DNA of 64,000 bases from the NCBI RefSeq assembly GCF_003437535.1, contig NZ_QSQT01000008.1, forward strand, positions 62,001 through 126,000, in the 5' to 3' direction. How positions within the stretch are numbered: position 1 is the first letter of the stretch; each line of letters begins with the position of its first letter. The position numbers and the translations under genes were made by a program. The notes beneath the pieces were generated by a model. That model made no database searches, was not told the origin of the DNA, and saw only the letters and a program-made list of their open reading frames with translations. The stretch comes from Phocaeicola plebeius (lineage in GTDB: Bacteria > Bacteroidota > Bacteroidia > Bacteroidales > Bacteroidaceae). Positions 7,132 to 16,535 of this stretch are shown here, piece by piece.

Positions 7132-10100
7132 ATGAACATGAAAATCAACAAAGCATTAACCTTTGGAGTTGGCCTGATGCTGGCAGGTAGTATATCTGTC
7201 AATGCACAGAAAGTTTCTTTCAATGGAGAACAAGTATCATTGAAACAAGCTTTTCAAAAAATAGAATCTGTGTCAAAGTACAAAATTGCGTATAACGCAA
7301 CTCAGCTTGATGTAAACAAGATTGTTATTCTTAATCAGAAAAATGTAGATGTACTGAAAGTGCTCGATGCAATCCTTGTAGGAACTGATTGTACTTATAA
7401 AATTAATGATGGATATATAGTAATTACTCCCGTTCAGAAAGGTACAGTAAGAAAGATCGAAGGAACCGTGAAGGACACGAAAGGTGAGCCGATTATTGGT
7501 GCTACAGTAATGGTAAAAGGTACTGCAACAGGAACAATTACCGATTTCGATGGAAATTTTTCTCTTGATGCAACAGATGGTGCTAACCTGGAAATTTCTT
7601 ATGTGGGATACCAAAGTCAGCAAATTAAGGCAATCTCTGGAAAACTTTTAGCAGTAACATTGAAAGAGGATACAGAAATATTGGATGAGGTTGTGGTTGT
7701 AGGATATGGAACTCAGCGTAAACGAGATGTGACAACTTCTATAGCAAGTGTTCGTGCTAGCGATTTGAAAGGTCAGCCTGTGAGTTCTATGGCTGAAGCA
7801 ATGGCTGGTAAGATGCCGGGTGTACAGATTACTCAAGGAACAGGTGCTCCGGGTTCTTCTTTACAAATAAAAGTTCGTGGTACGGGAACAATTACAGCCG
7901 GCACATCGCCTCTTTACGTTGTGGATGGTGTACCTTTAGCAAAAGACCAATTGAATACTTTTAATATGAATGATGTTGAAAGCATTGAAGTATTGAAAGA
8001 TGCATCTTCTGCTGCAATTTATGGTTCAAGAGGCTCAAATGGAGTTGTTTTGATCACGACTAAAAAGGGTACTAGTGGTAAGACTACTGTAACTTATGGG
8101 GGATATTATGCATGGCAAAGTGTATCAAAGAAGATAGATATGCTGGATGCTTATGAATATGCGGAACTTGCCTATGATGCTCGTAATAATACTTATGTTG
8201 ATAAAATGGAATCTATAAATCGTAAGCGTATTGCGGCAGGTAATTCTCCGTTACCATTTAGTATATCGGATAATAATGCATTGCGCTTGAAGAATTCTGG
8301 AAATGATTATAATACGATAGTTCCAATGGAGCTTATTCCATATCTGAATGGAACACCAGGATTAACCAATACTGATTGGCAGGATGAAATATATCGTACA
8401 GCTGGTATGCAGAATCATACAGTTTCTGCTTCTGGGGGTAGCGATAAGATTAAATATTATGTTTCGTTGGATTATTTAAATCAAGATGGTATCATTATTA
8501 ATAGTGATTTTAAACGTTATGGTGCTCGATTGAATTTGGATGTATCGGAAGGTATTTTTAAATTCGGTATTACTTTAAATCCATCTTTGACTATAGAAAA
8601 TAAAGTAAATTCTGATGGGGCTTATAATAGTAATGGGGGAGGTGTGGTAGCTTCTGCTCTGCATAGTTCCCCGATCTTTCCTGTTTACAATGATGATGGC
8701 AGTTTTTGTTTTGCACAAAATTCATGGAGTGCTGATACTGAAACAATTATGGATGATGGAAGTATAAAACGAGGAAATAGTCAGACTCAGGTTTGGAATC
8801 CTGTAGCTTTGGCAATGCTTCAGAAGGATGAAAAGAAGGCGTCAAGGATTTTTGGAAATATTTATGGTGAGGTTGCTTTCCTTCCCTCTTTGAAATATAG
8901 GGCAAATTTTGGAGTGGATCTTTATAATGATTCGGAAGATACATTCAGACCTTCTACTATCCCATTGTCTAATACAAAAGGAAATCCAGAGTCTATACCA
9001 GAAGCTACATCACAGACCAGCCGTATATATAACTGGGTTTTTGAACAGACACTATCTTATAATAAAAATTTTGGAGGACATTCAGTGTCTGTACTAGGAG
9101 GTTGGACAATGCAGTATCAAAGAGACGAAAGTAATTATGCTTTTGCAAACGGTTTTATTATAAATTCTATACCTACGCTTAATGCAGGAACCGTAACAAG
9201 AGGTAATTCCAATGCTTCAGAATGGTCTTTATTGTCTGCCCTAGCACGTATACAATATAATTATTTGGGTAAATATATGATAACAGGGGCTTTACGTGCT
9301 GATGGCGCTTCACGGTTTGGTAAAAATAATCGTTGGGGATATTTCCCTTCCGTTTCTCTTGGATGGCGTATTTCAGAAGAAAAATTTATGAATTCGCTTG
9401 AATTTATTGATGATTTAAAGTTAAGAGCAAGTTATGGTTTGACTGGTAATTTTAATATACCTAATTATGGAACACAAGGAGAGTTGGCTTACTATAGCTA
9501 TGTTTTGGGAGGTTCAAGTCCAGATGCAATTAAAGGTGCTGCTCCGAAGAGTATGCCTAATCCTGATTTGAAATGGGAAAAGACAGCTCAAGTTAATGTC
9601 GGTTTTGATGCTACATTATTTAAAAATCGCTTAACATTAGGTCTTGATTTGTATAATAGTAATACTTATGATCTATTGTTGAATGTTCCAGTTCCAATGA
9701 CTACTGGTTATACTACAAGATTAGAGAATATAGGTAAAGTAAATAATAAAGGTATTGAATTTAATATTTCAACTAACCATCAGATGGGAGATGTTACTTG
9801 GAGTGCATATTTTAATATCTCAAAGAATATAAATGAGGTAAAAGCACTTGGACCAGGTAATGCAGATATAATATCTTCTGGATCTGTAGGTAATGCTTAT
9901 TTTATAACTAGGGTAGGGGAACCAATCGGTTCATATTATTTACCAGTAGTAGAAGGTGTTTATAAAAATCAGGCGGAAGTAGATGCTTCATTGCATTATG
10001 TTGACTCTCCTTCAAATTATGGTTTAGCTGATACAAAACCTGGTGATTTTAAATTTAAGGATGTTAATGGTGATGGTATTTTGGATATTTCAGATACCGA

Positions 10101-10629
10101 CAGAGCTATAGTCGGGAATTATATGCCTGATTTCGCTTATGGATTCGGTGCTAATATTGCATGGAAAGGAATAGATTTGGGAGTTATTTTCCAAGGTGTT
10201 TATGGAAATGAAATATTGAATTTGTCTCGACGTTATTTTTATAATCATGAAGGGAATATGAACAATTATAAAGGAGCATTGGATCGGTGGAAGTCTGAAG
10301 ATAATCTAGGAAGTGGTATGAATGTTCGTGCTAATCGTGTAAGTAAAGGACAGAATGGAACAACTTCTACATGGCACGTTGAAGATGGATCTTATTTAAG
10401 AATAAAAAATATATCTTTAGGATATACATTCCCTATGAGTCTGGTAAATAAGGTTTGTTTACAAGCTGCTCGTATTTATTGTTCTATACAAAATCCATTT
10501 ACATTTACTCGTTATGAAGGATATAATCCAGAAGTTTCTAATAGAAATTCTGTAACAACTAATGGAGAAGATTATGGAGTATATCCATTGGCCAGAACAA
10601 TTTCTCTTGGAGTTAACCTTACATTTTAA
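7132..10629 (+). CDS. SusC/RagA-type TonB-dependent outer-membrane transporter with STN domain
   Basis: 1165 residues; a start at 7138 is equally possible. After a signal peptide ending near VNAQ comes an STN domain (about 25-100; VSLKQAFQKIESVSKYKIAY), then a CarboxypepD_reg domain (IEGTVKDTKGEPIIGATVMV), the TonB-box region EVVVVGYGTQRKRD, a plug (SPLYVVDGVP, IEVLKDASSAAIYGSRGSNG) and a long beta-barrel ending in aromatic SLGVNLTF. It imports a substrate captured by the SusD partner encoded 23 nt downstream. The STN domain links it to the FecR/ECF pair upstream. Associated genes (phosphodiesterase, HAD phosphatase, GlpT-like transporter) suggest a glycerophosphodiester rather than a glycan substrate; that is inference. 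Confidence 0.95.
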   Translation: MNMKINKALTFGVGLMLAGSISVNAQKVSFNGEQVSLKQAFQKIESVSKYKIAYNATQLDVNKIVILNQKNVDVLKVLDAILVGTDCTYKINDGYIVITPVQKGTVRKIEGTVKDTKGEPIIGATVMVKGTATGTITDFDGNFSLDATDGANLEISYVGYQSQQIKAISGKLLAVTLKEDTEILDEVVVVGYGTQRKRDVTTSIASVRASDLKGQPVSSMAEAMAGKMPGVQITQGTGAPGSSLQIKVRGTGTITAGTSPLYVVDGVPLAKDQLNTFNMNDVESIEVLKDASSAAIYGSRGSNGVVLITTKKGTSGKTTVTYGGYYAWQSVSKKIDMLDAYEYAELAYDARNNTYVDKMESINRKRIAAGNSPLPFSISDNNALRLKNSGNDYNTIVPMELIPYLNGTPGLTNTDWQDEIYRTAGMQNHTVSASGGSDKIKYYVSLDYLNQDGIIINSDFKRYGARLNLDVSEGIFKFGITLNPSLTIENKVNSDGAYNSNGGGVVASALHSSPIFPVYNDDGSFCFAQNSWSADTETIMDDGSIKRGNSQTQVWNPVALAMLQKDEKKASRIFGNIYGEVAFLPSLKYRANFGVDLYNDSEDTFRPSTIPLSNTKGNPESIPEATSQTSRIYNWVFEQTLSYNKNFGGHSVSVLGGWTMQYQRDESNYAFANGFIINSIPTLNAGTVTRGNSNASEWSLLSALARIQYNYLGKYMITGALRADGASRFGKNNRWGYFPSVSLGWRISEEKFMNSLEFIDDLKLRASYGLTGNFNIPNYGTQGELAYYSYVLGGSSPDAIKGAAPKSMPNPDLKWEKTAQVNVGFDATLFKNRLTLGLDLYNSNTYDLLLNVPVPMTTGYTTRLENIGKVNNKGIEFNISTNHQMGDVTWSAYFNISKNINEVKALGPGNADIISSGSVGNAYFITRVGEPIGSYYLPVVEGVYKNQAEVDASLHYVDSPSNYGLADTKPGDFKFKDVNGDGILDISDTDRAIVGNYMPDFAYGFGANIAWKGIDLGVIFQGVYGNEILNLSRRYFYNHEGNMNNYKGALDRWKSEDNLGSGMNVRANRVSKGQNGTTSTWHVEDGSYLRIKNISLGYTFPMSLVNKVCLQAARIYCSIQNPFTFTRYEGYNPEVSNRNSVTTNGEDYGVYPLARTISLGVNLTF

Positions 10630-10652
10630 TTAATATTTAATTATTTAGAAAT

Positions 10653-12023
10653 ATGAAACGAATTATATCATATGTTTTTGCCGGTTTGATAATGACTGGT
10701 TGCAATGATTTTTTGGATTTGAAACCTATAGATTTCCCTACTGAAGAAACATTTTATAATGATGTAAAAGGTTTGGAAGGTGCTGTGATAGGAGTGTATG
10801 ACGAACTTCAATCTAGTAGTCAGTATGGTGGTAATTTTATGACATTGATGGAAATTAGAGGTGACAATGTAATGGATGATAATTCTGGTGCTGGAGGTGG
10901 TGTCAGGTATCAGATAGAAGTTTTTACAGAAACTCCTGCTAATACAAATTTATCAGATGCATGGAGTTCACTTTATAAAACAATTTATCGTTGTAATCTT
11001 GTCCTTCATAATGTAGAATCCGTGAAAATGACAGAGGATAAATATAATGAAATAGTAGGACAGGTATCGTTTGTTAGGGCTTTATCTTATTTTAATTTAG
11101 TAAGATTATGGGGAAAGGTTCCATTGGTAACAGAGCCGCAAACAGTAGAAGATGCAAGGAACAATAAGCGTGAAGAGGTATCAGTTATTTATAATCAAAT
11201 CATTGAAGACTTGAATGTTGCAAAATCATTACCAAGCGAATGGCCTGATGAGGAGAAAGGAAGGGTAACGTCTTATGCAGCATGTGCTTTATTGGCTAAA
11301 GTTTATTTATATATGGAGAATTATGATAAAGTATATGAAGAACTTACCCCTATTGTTTCTGTTATAAAAGAAGGTAAAGAATTGAGTTTAGTTCCAACAC
11401 CTGAAACTTTTCCAAACAATCTTAAGACTAGTAAGGATATTATTTTTGCGGTTCAATATTTGAAAGGCGGCATAGGTGAGTCTGTTCATCAGAACAATCG
11501 TTATCGTAATAATGATAATGGTAATGTAATATCTTTACCGCAAAGTGAGTTTGAAAGTGATAATGATAATAGAAAGTTTCTTTTGGCTCCTACTGGTAGC
11601 GGTGAGAGACCGGGAAAGTTTGATACTCCTGCTACAAATAATGAAACAAGTTCTGATTTTCCGGTGTTGCGTTGTGCTGATGTAATGTTAATGTATGCAG
11701 AAGCGTTAAATGAATTATCTCAATCGCCTACTCAAGGTGCTTTAGATGCATTGAATGCAGTACGTAATAATGCAGGACTACCTGATAAAGAATTATCTGA
11801 TTTTGTATCAAAGGAAAGTCTTAGAAAAGCGATTCATAAAGAACGACGTTTAGAATTAGCTTTGGAATGTGATAGATGGTTTGACATTGTTCGTACAAAT
11901 ATTTTTAATGAAGTTTTTGTAGGTGTTGATTCATATAGAGTTTTGTATCCTATTCCTCAAACTGAAATTGAAAATGTCAATGATAAATCTGATTGGCAGA
12001 ACGAAGGATACATTATTGGATAA
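10653..12023 (+). CDS. SusD/RagB-type substrate-binding outer-membrane lipoprotein
   Basis: 456 residues. A lipoprotein signal MKRIISYVFAGLIMTGC puts the lipidated Cys near residue 17, followed by NDFLDLKP, the classic SusD mature start. The middle shows the TPR-like helices (YNEIVGQVSFVRALSYFNLV) and the C-terminus has RKAIHKERRLELALECDRWF, the conserved SusD signature. It acts as the lid over the SusC barrel and binds ligand at the cell surface. At 456 residues it is on the short side for the family (often 500-600). It is translated right after susC; a perfect 30-bp hairpin separates it from the phosphodiesterase gene. Confidence 0.94.
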   Translation: MKRIISYVFAGLIMTGCNDFLDLKPIDFPTEETFYNDVKGLEGAVIGVYDELQSSSQYGGNFMTLMEIRGDNVMDDNSGAGGGVRYQIEVFTETPANTNLSDAWSSLYKTIYRCNLVLHNVESVKMTEDKYNEIVGQVSFVRALSYFNLVRLWGKVPLVTEPQTVEDARNNKREEVSVIYNQIIEDLNVAKSLPSEWPDEEKGRVTSYAACALLAKVYLYMENYDKVYEELTPIVSVIKEGKELSLVPTPETFPNNLKTSKDIIFAVQYLKGGIGESVHQNNRYRNNDNGNVISLPQSEFESDNDNRKFLLAPTGSGERPGKFDTPATNNETSSDFPVLRCADVMLMYAEALNELSQSPTQGALDALNAVRNNAGLPDKELSDFVSKESLRKAIHKERRLELALECDRWFDIVRTNIFNEVFVGVDSYRVLYPIPQTEIENVNDKSDWQNEGYIIG

Positions 12024-12042
12024 ATTATTAATATGTAAAAAT

Positions 12043-12072
12043 AAAATTAGGGTATTTAAATACCCTAATTTT
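12043..12072 (+). terminator. Perfect 30-bp dyad between susD and the phosphodiesterase gene
   Basis: The two halves AAAATTAGGGTATTT and AAATACCCTAATTTT are exact reverse complements with no spacer, ending in T residues. It probably acts as a partial terminator or mRNA-stabilising 3' hairpin, lowering expression of the downstream enzymes relative to susCD. Confidence 0.65.
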
Positions 12073-12091
12073 ATAATTAAAGGACTAAATT

Positions 12092-12985
12092 ATGAAAAAT
12101 ACAATCTTGATATTTATTATTCTGTTTTCAAGTCAATTGTTTGCACAGACAAATGTTGATAATATATTGACAAAATTACAGACTTGTGATGAAAGCACTG
12201 TTTTAGTAGCTGCCCATCGTGGTGATTGGAGAAACTATCCTGAAAATTCTTTAGAAGGTATTAATAGTGCAATAGAAATGGGAGTAGATATTGTTGAGTT
12301 AGACTTGCAATGTACAAAAGATAGTGTTTTAATTTTAATGCATGATAATACATTAGACCGTACAACTACAGGTAAAGGAAACGTTAGCAAATATACTTTA
12401 GATGAAATTCGTAAATTAAATTTAAGAAATGGTTGTGCTATTAAAACAATTCATAAAATTCCAACTTTGGAAGAAGCTTTACTTCTTGTAAAAGGTAAAA
12501 TATTGGTTAATCTTGATAAAGCAGACCGATATTTTGATATGGTTGTACCTTTATTAGAAAAGACAGGTACTACAAAACAGGTTATTATGAAGGGGAGAAA
12601 ATCTGTGAAAGAAGTTAAATCTTTGTATGGGCATTATTTAAGGGATGTAATTTATATGCCGATTGTAGATTTAGACAATCAGAATGCTGAAATAGAAATT
12701 AATAAGTTTGTTTCTGATTTATCTCCTGTAGCTTTTGAGCTGCTTTTTGAAAAGGATTCTAACAAACTCCCATATAAAATTAAAGAGACTTTAAAAGGTA
12801 AGTCGTTAATTTGGTATAATACTTTGTGGAATACAATGGCTGGTGGACATGATGATGATATGTCTTTAGGTAATTTGGAGGATGGTTATGGTTATTTGAT
12901 AGATAAGTTGGGGTGTAGAATCATACAAACTGATCGTCCAGCTTATTTGTTAACATATTTGAGAAGTCGGAATTTGCATAAATGA
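12092..12985 (+). CDS. Glycerophosphodiester phosphodiesterase (GlpQ/UgpQ-type), exported
   Basis: 297 residues with a signal peptide (MKNTILIFIILFSSQLFAQ). The GDPD catalytic features are all present: AAHRGDWRNYPENS (about 35-48), VDIVELDLQ (about 67-75; the Glu and Asp bind metal) and LMHDNTLDRTT (about 84-94). The enzyme hydrolyses glycerophosphodiesters such as deacylated phospholipids to glycerol-3-phosphate and an alcohol. Location after susCD and before a HAD phosphatase and a GlpT-like permease fits periplasmic cleavage of imported glycerophosphodiesters, with uptake of the product. The gene is AT-rich like its neighbours in the locus. Confidence 0.93.
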   Translation: MKNTILIFIILFSSQLFAQTNVDNILTKLQTCDESTVLVAAHRGDWRNYPENSLEGINSAIEMGVDIVELDLQCTKDSVLILMHDNTLDRTTTGKGNVSKYTLDEIRKLNLRNGCAIKTIHKIPTLEEALLLVKGKILVNLDKADRYFDMVVPLLEKTGTTKQVIMKGRKSVKEVKSLYGHYLRDVIYMPIVDLDNQNAEIEINKFVSDLSPVAFELLFEKDSNKLPYKIKETLKGKSLIWYNTLWNTMAGGHDDDMSLGNLEDGYGYLIDKLGCRIIQTDRPAYLLTYLRSRNLHK

Positions 12986-13075
12986 TAGAAGAGTATAATT
13001 GAATTGAGTTATGTTGTTTTCTCTTTTATACAAAAGACGATATATGTGAATGATATAGCTAGATGTATATCAATG

Positions 13076-13121
13076 ATATTTATTGCCTGCAAGATCTAAA
13101 AATTTTGTAGGCAATAAATAT
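13076..13121 (+). terminator. Hairpin between phosphodiesterase and HAD genes
   Basis: Thirteen-base perfect arms, ATATTTATTGCCT (13076-13088) and AGGCAATAAATAT (13109-13121), enclose a 20-nt loop. It lies about 90 nt after the GDPD stop and 20 nt before the HAD start, so it may attenuate transcription or protect mRNA ends. There is no long T run. Confidence 0.5.
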
Positions 13122-13141
13122 ATGACTTTAAATGAAAAATC

Positions 13142-13765
13142 ATGAATAAAATAAAAAATATTATTTTCGATTGGGGAAATGTGTTGATTGATGTCAGGCC
13201 TGAAAACTTTATAGAAGAGTGTAAAAAAGTAGGTGTGAAGTTTACAAATAGAGAAGTTAATAGTACTCATAAAGCTGGTTTTTTTCTCGAGCATGAAATG
13301 GGTGTGATTTCGGATAAACAATTTAGAAATGAATTTCGTTTATGTTCATCTTCAAACCTTACAGATGAGGAAATTGATTTTATATGGAATTCAATGCTTG
13401 GAAAAGTACCTCTTTATAAACTTGAATTATTGGTTTCTTTAAAAAGAAAATACAATTTGTATCTTCTTAGTAATACAAACTCTATACACTGGAATAGATA
13501 TTCTGGAACAGTTTTTAGTTATAATGGATTAAATGTAAACGATATATTTGATGGAGTGTATTTGTCATATATGCTTCATTCCTCAAAGCCTGATGAACGA
13601 ATATTTAAAATGGTTATTGAAGATAGCGGAATAGACGTGAATGAAACATTGTTTGTAGACGATTCATTAAAAAACTGCTATACAGCACAGCGGTTAGGAA
13701 TGGAAGTTTTAAATTACATTCCTGGCAGTGATTTAAGATATTATTTATTAAAAGAATTGGAATAA
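13142..13765 (+). CDS. HAD-superfamily phosphatase of the YihX-like group
   Basis: 207 residues. Motif I is IIFDWGNVLIDV (about residues 6-17); the second acidic position is Gly-Asn, as in the YihX-type sugar-phosphatase group. YLLSNTNSIHW (about 110) supplies motif II, SKPDERIFKMV motif III with its Lys, and TLFVDDSLKNC motif IV. The helical cap lies between motifs I and II. There is no signal peptide, so it is cytoplasmic. In this operon it may dephosphorylate glycerol-3-phosphate or a related phosphoester brought in by the adjacent transporter; the substrate assignment is inference. Its stop is 2 nt before the transporter start, so the two are likely coupled. Confidence 0.85.
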   Translation: MNKIKNIIFDWGNVLIDVRPENFIEECKKVGVKFTNREVNSTHKAGFFLEHEMGVISDKQFRNEFRLCSSSNLTDEEIDFIWNSMLGKVPLYKLELLVSLKRKYNLYLLSNTNSIHWNRYSGTVFSYNGLNVNDIFDGVYLSYMLHSSKPDERIFKMVIEDSGIDVNETLFVDDSLKNCYTAQRLGMEVLNYIPGSDLRYYLLKELE

Positions 13766-13767
13766 AT

Positions 13768-14502
13768 ATGATATTAAAATCAGTAATAGACTTTTATAGA
13801 GTCTCAACACCAAAGTCTTGTAATTATAGTTCGTCTGAAGAAATAAAAAAGAAGATGCGGATTTACAAATGGTCAACTTTTCTTTCAGCAACATTTGGCT
13901 ATGGTATGTATTATGTATGTAGATTAAGTTTAAATGTTGTGAAAAAGCCAATTGTAGAGGAAGGAATATTCTCAGAAACAGAGCTGGGTATAATAGGTTC
14001 TGTATTATTTTTTACTTATGCAATAGGAAAATTTACCAATGGTTTTATGGCTGATAGAAGTAATATCAATAGATTTATGTCAACGGGACTATTGATAACT
14101 TCTCTTGTAAATTTAGCTCTTGGTTTTACAAACTCTTTTATTCTTTTTGCCGTACTTTGGGGTATAAGTGGTTGGTTTCAGTCAATGGGGGCTGCATCTT
14201 GTGTTGTAGGGCTTTCTCGCTGGTTTGATGATAAAGAACGAGGCTCTTTTTATGGTTTTTGGTCTGCTAGTCATAATATAGGTGAGGCGCTTACTTTTAT
14301 TATAGTAGCTTCAATTGTATCTGCATTAGGTTGGAGATATGGATTTTGGGGTGCTGGTCTGCTTGGTTTATTAGGTACTTTGATTATATGGAATTTTTTT
14401 CATGACTCTCCAGAGAGTAAGGGACTTCCTTCTAATATTAAGAAAGTTCAAACTACTGAAAAACAGCGGATTATAATGAGGCTCAAAAGCAAGTTCTATT
14501 AA
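13768..14502 (+). CDS. GlpT/UhpT-like organophosphate:Pi antiporter, N-terminal half (frameshifted)
   Basis: 244 residues covering six transmembrane helices of an MFS organophosphate transporter: FGYGMYYVCRLSLNVVKKP (first helix with the Tyr-Arg pattern typical of GlpT/UhpT), IGKFTNGFMADRSN and SGWFQSMGAASCVVGLSRWF. The frame is lost in the cytoplasmic loop after helix 6, near 14470-14485: the following bases read on naturally as YNEAQKQVLLMPAIWIL in the +2 frame. It terminates at TAA 14500-14502, which overlaps the ATG of the second half. Full-length family members have about 440-460 residues, so this is half a transporter, or a single-base error in the assembly. Confidence 0.85.
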   Translation: MILKSVIDFYRVSTPKSCNYSSSEEIKKKMRIYKWSTFLSATFGYGMYYVCRLSLNVVKKPIVEEGIFSETELGIIGSVLFFTYAIGKFTNGFMADRSNINRFMSTGLLITSLVNLALGFTNSFILFAVLWGISGWFQSMGAASCVVGLSRWFDDKERGSFYGFWSASHNIGEALTFIIVASIVSALGWRYGFWGAGLLGLLGTLIIWNFFHDSPESKGLPSNIKKVQTTEKQRIIMRLKSKFY

Positions 14503-15107
14503 TGCCTGCTATATGGATATTAGCTTTATCAAGTGCTTTTATGTATATTAGTCGTTATGCAGTTAATAGTTGGGGAGTTTTTTATCTTGAAGCACAAAAA
14601 GGTTATAGTACACTTGATGCAAGTTTTATTATATCAGTTAATTCTGTATGTGGTATAGTTGGAACAGCTTTCTCTGGTTATATCTCAGATAAGTTGTTTA
14701 ATGGGAGAAGAAATATTCCAGCATTGATATTTGGGTTACTTAATGTTGGTGCTTTATCTATATTTTTGTTAGTTCCTGGTGTACATTACTGGCTGGATGT
14801 TATTGCAATGATAATGTTTGGCCTTGGGATAGGTGTACTTCTTTGTTTCCTTGGAGGGTTAATGGCTGTGGATATAGCACCAAGAAATGCCTCTGGTGCG
14901 GCCCTCGGCGTAGTTGGTATAGCTAGTTATGTAGGTGCTGGAATTCAAGATGTAATGAGTGGAATATTGATAGAAGGAAATAAGACTATCGTAGATGGTC
15001 AAGATGTTTATGATTTTACGGCTATAAATTATTTTTGGATAGGTGCAGCGCTTTTATCTGTTATTTGTGCATTGTTAGTATGGAATGCAAAAGCTTCTAG
15101 AGAATAG
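14502..15107 (+). CDS. GlpT/UhpT-like organophosphate:Pi antiporter, C-terminal half
   Basis: 201 residues with six transmembrane helices, beginning MPAIWILALSSAFMYISRYA, the helix-7 signature of GlpT/UhpT, and including GTAFSGYISDKLFNGRRNIP and SGAALGVVGIASYVGAGIQD. The ATG overlaps the stop of the N-terminal half (TAATG), so translation could restart by coupling and give two six-helix polypeptides; otherwise the gene is simply broken. Expected substrate is glycerol-3-phosphate, given the glycerophosphodiester phosphodiesterase upstream. The open frame continues upstream of this ATG into the loop, as expected for a one-base indel. Confidence 0.85.
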   Translation: MPAIWILALSSAFMYISRYAVNSWGVFYLEAQKGYSTLDASFIISVNSVCGIVGTAFSGYISDKLFNGRRNIPALIFGLLNVGALSIFLLVPGVHYWLDVIAMIMFGLGIGVLLCFLGGLMAVDIAPRNASGAALGVVGIASYVGAGIQDVMSGILIEGNKTIVDGQDVYDFTAINYFWIGAALLSVICALLVWNAKASRE

Positions 15108-15177
15108 ATTTATAAAATTAGATATGTAATTAATAATAGGTTAAGCGAGTGCTTTGAAAAAAGGATTTCTAAAGTAA

Positions 15178-15236
15178 AAATTTCCTGCTTTTAGTCTCAT
15201 GAATTAGTATAATTGAGACTAAAAACAGGAAATTTT
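15178..15236. terminator. Bidirectional terminator between transporter and helicase genes
   Basis: AAATTTCCTG-C-TTTTAGTCTCA (from 15178) pairs with TGAGACTAAAA-A-CAGGAAATTT (to 15235). It separates convergent genes and ends both the AT-rich locus and the DEAD-helicase transcript. Confidence 0.85.
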
Positions 15237-15240
15237 ATGT

Positions 15241-16515
15241 TTAGTTCTTGACCGTTCTTTCTCCCTGCTTTTTCGCATGGTTTCCCCCTTTCTTTTTCCA
15301 TCCGCCTTTTTTGTTGCGGGAGAAATTCTTCACCTGTTTGCCTCCTTCTTTTCTGGAAGTGCGGGGAGCATATACCGGACCTTCGCCCAGTTCTTCAGGT
15401 ACGGGGAGTTTGTAAATATCTTTTCCTAAGAATGTTTCGATTTGCTTGAAACGGGTCTGTTCGGTTTCACTTACAAAAGTGATGGCGCATCCGTCGTTGT
15501 TGGCACGGGCCGTACGTCCGATGCGGTGTACGTAGTCCTCGCTATCATGCGGCACGTCGTAGTTGATGACCAGGCGGATGTCGTCGATGTCGATCCCACG
15601 GGCCACGATGTCGGTAGCCACCAGGATGTCGATGCGGCGGTTGCGGAACTCATGCATGATTTCTTCGCGCTGGCTTTGCTCCAGGTCGGAGTGCATTTCG
15701 CCCACGTTCAGCTTCATGCGTTTCAGGGCCTTGGTCACTTCTTTCACCTTCAGCTTGGAAGAGGCAAAGATGATGACACGCTCCGGTTGCTGGGACTGGA
15801 ACAGCGACTGGATGATGCCCAGTTTCTGTGCCTCGTAGCAGATGTAAGCGGCTTGAATGATTTTTTCCGCCGGCTTGGATACGGCCAGTTTCACTTCCAC
15901 CGGGTCGTGAAGAATGGTCTTGGCCAGTTGCTGGATTTTGGTCGGCATGGTGGCGGAGAACATAATGGTCTGCCGTTCCTTGGGAAGATACTTGACAATC
16001 TGCATGATGTCGTCCGAGAATCCCATATCGAGCATGCGGTCTGCTTCGTCGAGGATGAAGAAAGATACTTTCGACAAGTCCACATAACCTAAGCTTAAGT
16101 GGCTGATCAGACGTCCCGGAGTAGCGATTACTACATCCGCTCCCAAAGTCAGCCCTTTCTTTTCCTGCTCAAAACGGATACCGTCGTTTCCTCCATACAC
16201 CGCCACGCTTGACACCGGCATGAAATAGGAGAAACCCTCCATCTGCTGGTCAATCTGCATGGCCAGTTCGCGGGTGGGCGACATGATGATACAATTGATG
16301 GCATCCTCTGGATAACCTCCCTTGCTCAACTGGTTCAACACCGGAAGCAGGTAGGCCGCCGTTTTTCCCGTACCTGTCTGGGCCACGCCAATCAGGTCTT
16401 TCCCTTCCAGGATGACAGGGATGGTATGTTCCTGCACGGGCGTACATTCCTGGAAATTCATTGCGTCCAAGGCATCGAGGACGCTATCTTCTAAGTTCAG
16501 TTCCGAAAACTTCAT
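15241..16515 (-). CDS. DEAD-box ATP-dependent RNA helicase (RhlE-like)
   Basis: 424 residues with every core motif in order: Q motif (FQECTPVQEHTIP), AQTGTGKTAAYLLP (Walker A), SPTRELAMQ, TPGRL, DEAD, SAT, then in the second RecA domain VARGIDIDDI and HRIGRTARA. The C-terminal tail (from about residue 385) is basic, Lys/Gly-rich and low-complexity, typical of RhlE-type helicases that contact RNA nonspecifically. Likely roles are ribosome assembly, RNA degradation or cold adaptation. It reads toward the bidirectional terminator and lies 20 nt downstream of serB, possibly co-transcribed with it. Confidence 0.93.
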   Translation of the reverse strand: MKFSELNLEDSVLDALDAMNFQECTPVQEHTIPVILEGKDLIGVAQTGTGKTAAYLLPVLNQLSKGGYPEDAINCIIMSPTRELAMQIDQQMEGFSYFMPVSSVAVYGGNDGIRFEQEKKGLTLGADVVIATPGRLISHLSLGYVDLSKVSFFILDEADRMLDMGFSDDIMQIVKYLPKERQTIMFSATMPTKIQQLAKTILHDPVEVKLAVSKPAEKIIQAAYICYEAQKLGIIQSLFQSQQPERVIIFASSKLKVKEVTKALKRMKLNVGEMHSDLEQSQREEIMHEFRNRRIDILVATDIVARGIDIDDIRLVINYDVPHDSEDYVHRIGRTARANNDGCAITFVSETEQTRFKQIETFLGKDIYKLPVPEELGEGPVYAPRTSRKEGGKQVKNFSRNKKGGWKKKGGNHAKKQGERTVKN

Positions 16516-16535
16516 ATAGTAATGTTATCTTGTCA

